Part shown: positions 10,059 through 20,000 of the stretch, one piece after another
How positions within the stretch are numbered: the first letter of the stretch is position 1
Layout of the letters: each line of letters begins with the position of its first letter
Source: Lyophyllum atratum
Lineage: Eukaryota; Basidiomycota; Agaricomycetes; Agaricales; Lyophyllaceae
Length of the DNA stretch: 64,000 nt
Reading direction: 5' to 3'
NCBI GenBank assembly: GCA_014905825.1
Contig: JACGCN010000004.1
Location: 558,001 to 622,000, forward strand
Program-made: the position numbers and the translations under genes
The notes under the pieces: generated by a model
What the model was told of the DNA's origin: nothing
The model's input: only the letters and a program-made list of their open reading frames with translations
The model's database searches: none

Positions 10059-11299
10059 GTGACCCACCAACTTGGTTCACAAAGTTCTAAGGCCGCAAAG
10101 AAGGGTGAACATACCGACATTGCGAACTACAGGCCTATCACCTGCCTGGACATGGACTATAAAGTCTTCACCAAAACGCTTGCCTCCCACCTAGCAGCGG
10201 TTGCGCCCTCCCTGATTCATCCAAGCCAGCCGGGCTTCATCAAGGGGCGTCGGATCGCCGACCAGACTAAGCTCATCCGCCTGATGTTTCATTACGCTGA
10301 AGCCACTGAACAAAATGGGTTAACAATAGCCCTGGACCAGGAAAAGGCGTACGACAAGATAGATCATGCCTACCTGTGGCAGACTCTGAGGAAATTTGAG
10401 ATCCCAGAGATGTATATTAAAACCGTGCAGGCCCTTTACGGTAGCGCAGAGATAATTAACGGTTATCTCAGCTACCCATGGCGAGTAACGAGGGGAGTTT
10501 GCCAGGGCGACCCACTGTCGTGTCTCCTATTCGACCTCGCAATCGAACCACTGGTGGCCTCCCTTAAAAATTTGGACCTTAAAGGTTTTGAGATCCCAGG
10601 CAATGATGAAAAGTTGATCGCAAACCTTTTTGCCAATGATATGACCACTTTCCTCTCGGAAGATGATGAATTTGAAACCTTGCAGACACTGCTAGACGAC
10701 TGGTGTATCGCATCAAAGGAGTTCAATGTTACGAACACGGAGATCATACCTATCGGGGAAGAAACCTATCGCAACCATGCGATAACGACACAGAGGATAA
10801 AAGATGATAGCACCCCGATCCCAGAGGGAACCAACATAGTCGAGGATAGAAATGCGATCCGCATCCTAGGAGCGTGGTTTGGCAATAAAGTTGACGTGGA
10901 AGAACCATGGACCAGGCTATTGGAATGGATGGATGCCTGCTTGCACCAGTGGGAGAAGAGTAGACCCACAATGGAGGGCCGGAACCTAATCATTAAGATG
11001 ATAGTGGGCGGGATGACACAATACCTGACCCAAGGTACAAGGAATGCCCGCGAGCATTGAGAAGAAGCTGCGAAAGAAGGTCAGAAACTCCATCTGGCAT
11101 GACAAGCGCGCACCAGTGAGCAAAGAATTCTATTCGCCCCAATAGAAGAAGGAGGACAAGGCATGCTGGACATATCCGCCATGAACGAAGCCATCAAAGT
11201 AAAGTGGTTGGTGTCGTACCTCAGTTTCGGCCCCGATCGCCCCCTCTGGGCTCGGGTAGCGGACGAACTCTTTGTGCTGAACATACCACAGACAGAGCT
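10059..11299 (+). pseudogene. LINE (non-LTR) reverse transcriptase fragment
   Basis: Encodes the RT domain of a non-LTR retrotransposon: DIANYRPITCLDMDYKVFTK, the SQPGFIKGRRIADQ motif, LDQEKAYDKIDHAYLW (catalytic first Asp region) and RGVCQGDPLSCLLFDLAIEP. The catalytic loop reads FANDMTTFL where active elements have FADD, so the first Asp is Asn. The frame runs to 11060, then shifts and continues as IEKKLRKKVRNSIWHDKRAP and the conserved EGGQGMLDI. The endonuclease domain upstream and the C-terminal part are absent. The right end is cut at the hAT terminus near 11312, so the hAT element probably landed in this LINE. Confidence 0.88.
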
Positions 11300-11311
11300 A
11301 GGGTACGTCAT

Positions 11312-11370
11312 GGGTGAGGGTCACCCGTGAGGGTCTGATACCCTCACCCTCACGGGTGCGGGGGAGGGTC
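11312..11370 (+). repeat. hAT element left-end motif cluster
   Basis: Repeated GGGTGAGGGT/ACCCTCACCC motifs. CACCCGTGAGGGT at 11322-11334 and its exact reverse complement at 11346-11358 form a 13-bp inverted repeat with an 11-nt spacer. GGGTGAGGGT at 11312 also pairs with ACCCTCACCC at 11340. The cluster lies just upstream of the hAT transposase and is best read as its terminal or subterminal region. The matching right end is missing because the element is truncated at 13732. Confidence 0.65.
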
Positions 11371-11495
11371 AAGGTCCCGACACCCACGACCCTCGTAACA
11401 ACTACAAATAAAGTAAGTAATCAGAACTGTATAGTAAATACAAGCCACACGTCTGGCCACATCCCAAAAGACCGGCGGCCGTCAAAGACTACACT

Positions 11496-13732
11496 ATGGC
11501 CAAAAAAAGCGGTGACAATGATGCCCACTCGCGTACATCTACAAAGTCCCGCGCGTCTCTCAAAACCCTTGGATCTGCCGTCAAATCTGCCGGGCGAGCT
11601 GTCAAGCGGAAGGCTATCAACCTTCTCAGCCCCAAGAAGAAGAGATCGAAGATCTTACCTGATGGAAGCAGTCACAATGGAGATACGACGTCCAATGACA
11701 GCCGCACCTCTTCCCCTGCGCCCAGTGCCGGTCCTGCGAAGCGTAAGGCTACAGTGATAGATGTTGACGACAGTAGTGACGACGCAGACACTGAGAATGC
11801 TGATGAACAACTGGGTAAGCCATCATTACAACTAAATATCACAAATAACATTTACCTCTCATTAGCCCGAATGAGCAGAGGCTGGACCTCCGTCGCCTAC
11901 GCATTCTATGCTCCTGTACCAGAGATTGTCTACATTGATAACCGCCGAGTCCACGAATTCGCCTGTCTCGCTGAGGGTTGTAAATACAAGTGTCGCCGGT
12001 TCTTGGATAAGAAGGATGCGACATCCACGGGCAGCCTAATCAAGCATATCAAGAGTTGCTGGGGGCCCGAGGTATGGGATAGGGCTTACCTGGAATGTGC
12101 CAACGCGGATGCAGCACGCGAGAAGGTCGTTAAGGGGTTCCAAAAGTCTGGCTCTATCTTTAAGATCTTTCAACGAGTCGGAAAAGAGCAGGTGACGTAC
12201 TCACACCGTCAGCATACACGAGCTGAGACAAAGTATGTCGCCCCTAATACTACTTCCAATACTTTCCTCATCTACCTAAATCCTAGAGCTGAAATCGTGC
12301 GCTGGATCGCGGAAAGTGTCCGCCCGTTCAGAATAGTCGAGGACCGTGGCTTTCGGTGCCTGATGAAGACCGGCCGGCCTGACTATTGGATTCCATCCGC
12401 GTCGACAGTCTCGTGTGACGTGTGACTGGTATTCAGAAGATGCCGTGACCGTATTGCGAAGATGCTGCAGGTAAGTTAGTAATTGTTACAGTGAATTGTT
12501 AATGACCAACATACCTAAGGATTATGAAGGACGAATCAGCTTCGCCACTGATGCATGGACGTCTCCAAACCATTGGGCATATGTTGCGATCACGGCTCAT
12601 TTCGAGGTCGACGGACTGCCGATATCGATTGTTCTAGATGTGGTGCAGGTCCCTGAGGTGCGCGCTTTGAGTCTACATTAATGGTGTTAGAAATAACACA
12701 GGGTGCGAAGGACAATATTTTCATGAAAGGTATCTTGAACAAATAGTGAAGGAATACCTTATATGTTCAGATTATGTAGAGGTATCATATTGTGAATCAA
12801 ATATCGAATTTTATACAAGAAAATATAGTAAGCAAAGTCATTATATTATCAGAGAACATATTCCGAATAAATTCACTGTATTTTCAGTAAAAAAGCAAGC
12901 ATTACATGATGAATATAAGCTATATTCTTCCAAGATAATTGTATGAAGGACAAAGTGAAAGTATACTTCATATTTGCAGCATATGTCTCCTGAAGAAATT
13001 CAAAATATGATCACACTATTTTCACAATATGATCAGCGGAGAAATTGTTAATATATCTGCAACATAGTGAGATATTCAGAATATCTTCATGATATTGCCA
13101 GATATTTAGAATATTTTTACCATGTTGCTGTTTGATCCTGAGGTATGGTGAAGGTATTTTAAAATCTTCACTAATCATATTGTGAAAACAGTGTGAAGAT
13201 ATTTTGAATTTTATCAGGGGTTATATGCTACAAATATGAAGTATATTTTCACCATGTCTTCTATGAAATTACCTTGAAAGGATATACCTTATGTTTATCA
13301 TATAATGCCTGCTCTTTTTCTGAAGATATGATGAATTTATTCAGAATATGTTCTATCATAAGATCACAATTTTGCTCACTATATTTTCTTAGCTAAAACT
13401 AAATATTTGATTTACAGTATGACGCCCTTGCATAATCTCAGTATATAACGTATTTCTTCACTATTTGTTCAAGATACCTTTTATGAAAATATTGTCGCTT
13501 GCACCCTGTGTAACGCATGATTCCTCCACATAGTCACATACCGGAGTAGCGCTGTCGTGCGCATTCGTGAACGTACTTACCGACTTTGGAATTGAACACA
13601 AAGTAAGTACAACGTCGTCTAGCTAAATATAATGACTTACCGGGGCCTAGATAATGGGTTGTACATGCGACAACGCGGCGAACAATGACACCATGACTGA
13701 GGAACAGGCCGACACATTGCCAGCCTACTGAA
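11496..13732 (+). pseudogene. hAT-family transposase, N-terminal half, interrupted and truncated
   Basis: The ATG at 11496 opens a basic, Ser-rich leader (SPKKKRSKILPDGSS) and an acidic stretch. After an intron (about 11815-11868) comes a BED-type zinc finger, FACLAEGCKYKCRRFLDKKD ending HIKSC, then KVTYSH-like and EIVRWIAESVRPFRIVEDRG segments. The RNase H-like core begins with ISFATDAWTSPNHWAYVAIT. An in-frame TGA at 12423-12425 interrupts it before RDRIAKMLQ. Splicing from 12658 to 13537 restores SHTGVALSCAFVNVLTDFG; a MITE (12697-13510) lies inside that intron. The next exon reads CDNAANNDTMTEEQADTLPA and stops at the junction with a DIRS-like fragment. The C-terminal half, including the dimerisation domain, is lost. 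Confidence 0.85.
12697..13510. mobile_element. Harbinger-type MITE, 814 bp, inside an intron of the hAT gene
   Basis: Very AT-rich, non-coding element. Its ends are inverted repeats starting CACAGGGTGC. I count 62 of the first 70 positions matching between the left end and the reverse complement of the right end, including an identical 20-nt block AAGGTATCTTGAACAAATAG. It is flanked by the direct trinucleotide TAA (12694-12696 and 13511-13513). A 3-bp TWA target duplication is diagnostic of PIF/Harbinger. Internally, CATATTGTGAA and TTCACAATATG motifs recur. It carries no transposase and must be mobilised in trans. Confidence 0.9.
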
Positions 13733-15430
13733 AGGAGTGCTTTGAAGTAATTGACATTAATAGGAGTGACCACTTTGAAGAGATCTGGGTTTTCTGCAAT
13801 GGTTTTCATAACTATGGGGTTGTTGATTTCGGAAACTGGAACGGAAGGTAAAGGCCCGGTGTATTCGGTCCAATCGGCAGCCTACTTTGAGAGGCATTTA
13901 GGTTGCTCCCAGAGATTGTGGTGCAGATACTTAGGCTACATGATTTGCTCCACCTCCCTCCTTGACACACTTTGCAGCCCAGTGATTTTTCGACCCGCAT
14001 TTGTGGCATTGATGAATGAATCGACATTTCCCAGCAGCGCTGGTGCAGGTACGATCGGATGAATTGAAGCAGTTGCATAATTCATTTCGATTGCCTCCGT
14101 TTGCACTACCCCTAGATCCTGATCCTGACGACCTTTTCCCTCCGTCAGAACCGGTGAGGTGCCCCATGGAGGTCCCAATGGAGATCCAGAGGTTGGTGAA
14201 GAGGTGGAGATCGGTAAGTAAGTTCTGCTGTCCTCAACCGACCATATTTCTTGCGGTGATATCATAAAGGATGATTCATCCGTGGTATACGACCTGGACG
14301 GAGGCGAACATTCCCTCAATGTGGTTTCGACCAAGAGTTAAGTCTGGATGTCCGTTCCTCGAAAATGTGTGTGTAAGCCTCGACTGTGTAGCTCCATGCG
14401 AGGGACCAGTCTTGCGAGATAATGATTTTCTTAGCAGGTTCGGGTTTGGCGAACCGGATTTCAGTATCTCCCAAGTGTCCAAGCTCCTCTTTAGGAGGGA
14501 TGATCGAGTGGATAGCTGAGTAAGACAGTATGGAGGTTGACGGCAGTTCATCTGATGAGAGCGTTCCATTCGGGAAAACCAGGTGGGGCGGAACAGCTTG
14601 CCATAAGGCTGTGTTTGACGAACTGGGGATCCTTAGCGATTTTTGCAAGCACGTCTTGTGTGATTTTTGCATTGCAGTCGCTGGATCTGCTGCGCGACGG
14701 TTTCCTTTTCAAACCATGGCATGTCAGCGTCAGTGAGTTTCCTCTTCTTTCTGTCTCCCTCCCCCTCCTTGTCAGGAGATTCTGATCGCTCACGGACTTC
14801 GGATCGGGCTCTTTCCCGATCAAGGAATTCATCAAGGTTTTGCGCGTCGTCGGGCAGCGGGCTCACTTGGCTCCCCTGGAATAATTGGCTCGGGGCAAGG
14901 AGCAGGCCCTGTGACTGCGCGGGAGAGCAAGTTTCCTGCTCCTTCCCCTCAGCGATGGGAGGTTTCAAGTTCCCTGTGAATGACATCAATGGCAGAAAGG
15001 TACTCCTTGATGGTGAGCTCTTTCGCCATTTCGTCCTCTGGTGCGACTCTGAGAATTTGGAAGACACATAAGGAGGCTCCCCCTTTGTCCACTTTCCCTT
15101 GTCTGAAGTCCTCGAGGATCCCTTCAACTTTCTTCGAGATATTGACCTGGAACCCAATATCTTGAGCCCCAGACCCGGACGGTTGAGATAGGATAGTCGA
15201 GCTAGAAGCTGAGGTGGATTGTGAAGAACTTGCGGTAGTCTCAGGAGTCGGGTCCATGGATGGGGAGCTGAGTCGTGCCATGAGTGGCATGATTTCCGCT
15301 TATGGCGACCCTGGTTGTGATTGACCAGAACGGGTTCCTGTGCCAGATCTTGCGGCTGCAGTCGGTCCGGCAGAAGAGACAGGTGGTGGTTGGACGTTCT
15401 CTCGTCCATTACCAGTCATAATAAAAAATA
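13733..15430 (-). pseudogene. DIRS-like retroelement gag and start of RT polyprotein
   Basis: Reading the minus strand from about 15420: MTGNGRENVQPPPVSSAGPT, an in-frame TAA, then MPLMARLSSPSMDPTPETTA, VEGILEDFRQGKVDKGG and, across shifts, PDKEGEGDRKKRKLTDADMPW (positions about 14700-14780). Then come SLAWSYTVEAYTHIF and a CCHC-like zinc region, CRFIHQCHKCGSKNHWAAKC (about 13960). A further frame reads NPDLFKVVTPINVNYFKALL, which resembles the beginning of the RT polyprotein of Agaricomycete tyrosine-recombinase (DIRS-like) elements. It is cut off at 13733 where hAT sequence begins. Several frameshifts make it non-functional. The gag character is clear; DIRS rather than Gypsy rests on my memory of this motif order. 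Confidence 0.6.
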
Positions 15431-15655
15431 TCTCAGATTTTCGATAAGGCCTGAATTGAGCATAGAGCGATGTATTAAATAAACACGAAAAATAAACGGT
15501 GCCAAACATGATGAAGCTATGTGAAGCTGTCAATACGAATATCCCCGAGGATAAAGAAAGCTTTCAACTCACCTAGAGGAGGAAAGTCAATACGAGGATC
15601 GGGGGAGTCTCATAATTATTCGTAACATCACCCCACGCGTAATCGCAGGATCACC

Positions 15656-15797
15656 TGTTGGGAATTGGGTCGTTCTCGAGGAAATCAGTATATTTAGCGT
15701 TTATTTACATGTATTTACTTCAGACATTCTTGACCCTGAACCACGACAATCACGGAAGATATCTCCTTTCTCAGGCATGCAAGATCGTATTCCAACA
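15656..15797 (+). repeat. TRIM 5' LTR (142 bp)
   Basis: Differs from the 3' LTR at three positions out of 142. All three are CpG in the 3' copy and TpG or CpA here (ATCAGT versus ATCGGT, and CATGCAAG versus CACGCGAG). Orientation is set by the primer site on its right side. Confidence 0.9.
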
Positions 15798-15809
15798 GGT
15801 TAGGGGCCC
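15798..15809 (+). promoter_or_regulatory. TRIM primer-binding site
   Basis: GGTTAGGGGCCC abuts the 5' LTR. It matches the Copia site at 918-929 (GGTTATGGGCCC) except for one base and is complementary with one mismatch to the anticodon arm of initiator tRNA-Met. Confidence 0.65.
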
Positions 15810-15941
15810 CGGACTTGCCCTGCGTTGTTGCTGTTGACCCCCACGAAGGCCCTTCACGTGGGAACGAACCGGAAAGCCCTCAGGTCAGGAGGCCATTGGA
15901 CGATGTACTCAGAAGTCCCCGAGAGTCCAGGGGCAGGAATC

Positions 15942-16049
15942 GAAAGCCGCCGACCGCACTGGCGCACGGGAAGACTCCGAAAGTACTGGAGCACGGAAGC
16001 CGCCGATTGTACTGGCGCAACGGAAGTCCTCGACTGTACTGAGGCAACG
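15942..16049. repeat. Four tandem 27-bp units inside the TRIM
   Basis: Units start at 15942, 15969, 15996 and 16023. They share the pattern GAAG-CC-CGA-GTACTGG-GCA-CG, with the third and fourth most alike. The 27-bp period is a multiple of three, and one frame stays open across it. It could descend from a short coding repeat, but no protein is recognised. Confidence 0.75.
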
Positions 16050-16404
16050 GAACTCGACGATATGGAAGCCCTCGAGCGAGGCACGGAACGGAAGTCGGAG
16101 GAAAATTTGTCACGGTCACGTATGCGTCACGACGGTCGACGCTGCTGGGAACATTGAACGAGTTGTGAAGTTTGGGTTGCTGATGGACACTTTGTGTTAA
16201 TGCCAGCCAACGGGGAGGATTGGAGACTCTAGAGACTAAGGGTCTAAAAGTCTGTGGCCGGATGTTTGGTAAGTATTCAAGTTTTGATGGATCAGGCTTG
16301 GGAGAAGTTGGGACCAGGAGGAACGTGGGAGCGACACGGTTTTGGTGGACCTCATCATATTCATGATTTTCTAGCTACTGGATTACCTCGAGACCGAGTG
16401 GGAG

Positions 16405-16546
16405 TGTTGGGAATTGGGTCGTTCTCGAGGAAATCGGTATATTTAGCGTTTATTTACATGTATTTACTTCAGACATTCTTGACCCTGAACCACGACAATC
16501 ACGGAAGATATCTCCTTTCTCAGGCACGCGAGATCGTATTCCAACA
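16405..16546 (+). repeat. TRIM 3' LTR (142 bp)
   Basis: Copy of 15656-15797 with three transition differences; this copy keeps the CpGs. It is followed directly by the TCACC target duplication. Confidence 0.9.
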
Positions 16547-16551
16547 TCACC

Positions 16552-17000
16552 GCATCATAGTCTCAAAAACGCGCGGGCTTGTATGAGACTGTTTGGCGTG
16601 CAGTGATGCACACGCCGTGTCACCGGGGCACCCAGTATGGCGACATTGGACTAGCGTAAATTTAAATTTAAACCGCGATCAAACTGTGTCAGAAAGTTGT
16701 TATGTAATTTTCGGACTTTGGAAGCGCGTCGCGTCGATTCTTGACGCGTTTATTCGTGTACAACCATCGCTACTCTCTCACATTCAGTTGATATCCAAAG
16801 CAGCCCTCGATCTCGATGGAAGGAAACGTCAGAAGCGTTCGAGCTTACAGGAAAACCCCCTCCATCACCGTGCCAGAGACGCCAGATTACCTCAAACGAC
16901 TTCGACCAGTATCCTCGAAGTCCTTGACTCTACAACTATACAGGGTCACAACGATCAATTACGGCGATGGTGCGAAACCCTATTCCCGCCATACCACTCG
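16552..17000. other. Spacer between TRIM and the 3' end of URB1
   Basis: Plus-strand frames are open here but resemble no family and are rich in Ser, Arg and His. I read this as the 3' flank of URB1. TRIM insertion at 16546 is about 450 bp from the URB1 stop codon. Confidence 0.45.
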
Positions 17001-20000
17001 TTATACGGCCATATTGCGCACTACCTGTCTTCTCACCCACTCAGGCAAGTTGCTCTTGTCCGCACCAGCGAGCGCTCTCCAGACCAACATTCTATCCGTT
17101 ATTGCATCCCAAGCATCTGACGCCTCTTTCAGGGTCATCGATATGCGCCAAAGGGCCTCTACGACCACTCCCCACGTCTGTAATGTATCGTCGCACTGGA
17201 AGTGTTCATGTATCTCATGCGCCCTGTACAATGGGCTGCGAGGTTGGTGACGAGGCGAAATCCTGATGGATGTGACCGGCACTGTTGTGGACGACTCTAG
17301 ACGCTTCAGCCCTTCCACAAACAATCCAAGAAGCAGTGGAAGCTCGGAGACTTCGGGCCCCGGTAGAAGGCTCAGCCTTAGGGCAGCCTGTACAACGAGT
17401 GGGAATGTCGTAGAGGTATTGGCTGTGATGAATTCTATGTCAGCCCATCACAAAGCAGCTTCCAACTTAGATGACGTACATGATCTGCAACTATCCAGCA
17501 AAATCCTCAGGCAGCGGCAGATCAATGCACGCCATTCCCCATTCGTTGACAACTCGAGCTTTTCAGGATTGGTAATGGTCATGACGTTATCCAGGATCTT
17601 CACCCACTCCACGCCGCTGATGTGTTTGGATGTGAGGAGCTGAATTTCGATCCAGGATAAAAGTCCCGATTTCAGAACCAAGGACGTTGTCGCTTGAGTA
17701 TTGCAAGTTAGATTCATGAGAACCTACTTAGAAAATTAAAAGTGCAAATACGTCAAGCAATGCATGCGACGCACCTCTAATACGCCAGCACGTAAAGTAG
17801 GATCATCCTCTGAGCTCTGGAACAAGCTGGCTAGTAGATCCCAGGTGTGTCTCCCTTTGAAAATTCTCCAATCGTCAGCGCTCATCATACCGTTCGCTAA
17901 AAAGCGGATCATCCATCCCCGTTCCTTCTTCCAGTCGTCAGCGCTACTGTATAACATGTTGTACAACATCGGTACATCGTTCGTGTCCAGCCCCGGACGC
18001 TGCAGGAGGAAGCGGGCGGTGATAGGGTAGATGAAGTTAGACGGATAAAATACCCCTCGGGCCGCATGTAGAAGCAGAAGTGTGGTATAGGAAGGGAGGC
18101 GTCGTGGGGGGCCTTCCGTCGATGAAGAGAGGACATCCTTCAGCAAGGTGAGAATATAAAGGACGTGAGATCGCTCTTGTACATCGGCGGTCTAGAGCAC
18201 ATCGAATTAGAATGATTCCCTGAGCCGCATGGACTGGCACTGACCTCGAGGTGTTTCCAAAGTGCTACAATCTGACACAGTGCTACATCGCGAATGGCAC
18301 CATCTTTTGACGACAGAGCCTTGATGAGCAAGCTTACGATGTTTGTCCTGAAGAGCTCCACCCACCCAAAAGCAGATTCTGGGGGGTTCTCCGCAAGCAT
18401 CTGAGCGAAGAGTAATATGAGGAATAACGGGTCGTACAGCTGGGCCTCGTGGGATGTCGCCTTTTCAGCTGATAAAACCTCAAGTCGCCGCCAACCAGGG
18501 AAGTTGAGGCATGTACGGAGCACCAGTATAGGGTCTAGGCTCTGTATAGCCTCTAACGAGTTCCCGGAGAGGAAATTGGGAGTCGACGACCATCTGCTGA
18601 GCAGGGCTGCCGTCGAAACCTTCCTTTCGCCCTCGAAAAGCTGGAAAATCGACAGAATCCGACCGTCGGCTGGTGATAATGTACCGCGATAGATGCGAAC
18701 TAGCGGCTCCACGTGGGTGACCTGACAGGTGTTTGTCGGATGCAGGTGGAATAGGACGTGTAGCAATAGAACAACAGCGTCCCGGATTACAGAGCTGTCC
18801 GGGCCTGGGTTGGCGCAGAGCTTGAAGAACTTGGGGTGTTGCAAGATACTTTGCAATTGGCGGTTAACGACAGCCGGCTAAGATGGCGGTGAACGATGTC
18901 GTCAAAGCCCGAAGCTATTGAACATACCTTGAGGTGGACGTTGGATACCAGGGCAGTAATCAGCTTGACTCCAGGAAGGTGTGCTAAGTGGTTTTGAATC
19001 ACTACTCCCATGACCGTTTCCACGAGGTGAGGTTTAATCCCTGACGCTGATTGTACGAGAGATGCTACACCGCGACGAACGAAGAGTAAGGCAGGTCTCT
19101 TAGTACAAGTAAAGAACCAACTCACTTAGTTCCTCAACCGCCGCATCGAACGAACCATTGCCTGTGTCCGTAAAGAATCTCACACCCCACTGAAGCCCAT
19201 GATTCGAGAGTTCCGTTGTCAGAGGTTCGGCCTCCAAGGGAAAGGTCGCATGAAGCCTCCGTCCGACGGACAAAAGTTGATTATCGAGTTTCGTTACCGG
19301 AGACGCCTGAACCGCGTGAATAATGCTGGAGATGAAGTCGGATCTATGGGAGGGAATTAATTGTATCATCAGGGTGATTGAAGCACCAGCGATTGATCGA
19401 GCGTCTTGAGCAAGTTCGTCATCGGAAACAACGGCTAAAAGACGTGAAAACTGTGGGAGCCAGATGTCACTGCCTTCGAGCAAGATTTCTTCCTCGTGAG
19501 CGAGGGCAGTGTCTAAAAACGCATGGATGACGGTAATGAGATGCTCTGGGGACCGTGCGGCACAATGACTGGTCGTAAGCCATGAGAAGAACTCGTTTTG
19601 GAGTAGGCGCCTCCGATAGATAAGGCCCGTAATGATGGTCACAGTCCGCGTCGTCCATGTATCCTGAGTTAAGAAGGATTGAGGCAAAAGATCCTCCAAC
19701 TGTGAGTCCAGATGACGAGACCATCGCAGTTCCGACTGCCTCACGATGCTTGTGAGGCTTGTCTCCTCCAAAGCCTCACTACAACGGCGTCCATTATAGT
19801 ACAGTGGCACAGAAGATTCGACAGCGATGGCAATCAAGTCTTCCAAGACTGCGGAATTGGCCAGTACAGGACGCAACGCCATTAGTTGAGGAAGTTTCCG
19901 AATCAACGTCGGCTCTAATTCTGCCTCCGACGTTGTCAAAGCTCTCAACCCGGCTAGAACATCGCCTAAGAGGTCCAACCTGGCCGGACTCGGCATCCTC

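Larger units (their letters stand above)
15656..16546. mobile_element. TRIM (terminal-repeat retrotransposon in miniature), 891 bp
   Basis: Two 142-bp direct repeats (15656-15797 and 16405-16546) start TGTTGGGA and end TTCCAACA and bracket 607 bp without a credible gene. The whole is flanked by the direct pentanucleotide TCACC (15651-15655 and 16547-16551), a retroviral-integrase-type target duplication. A primer-binding-like GGTTAGGGGCCC follows the left repeat. A purine-rich GAGTGGGAG precedes the right one as a polypurine tract candidate. These are all the cis signals of an LTR retrotransposon without gag or pol. The primer site resembles that of the Copia element at the left edge, so Copia proteins may mobilise it. 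Confidence 0.92.

Noticed and set aside
15942..16049. CRISPR-like array
   Set aside because: Units are contiguous 27-mers without spacers in a eukaryotic retrotransposon.
15825..16157. 110-codon frame inside the TRIM as a protein gene
   Set aside because: It coincides with the 27-bp tandem repeat, starts without a good ATG and matches nothing. It is explained by the repeat period being a multiple of three.
16593..17266. Plus-strand gene downstream of the TRIM
   Set aside because: Overlapping frames of biased composition partly lie opposite the URB1 terminal exon; the minus-strand reading is conserved.
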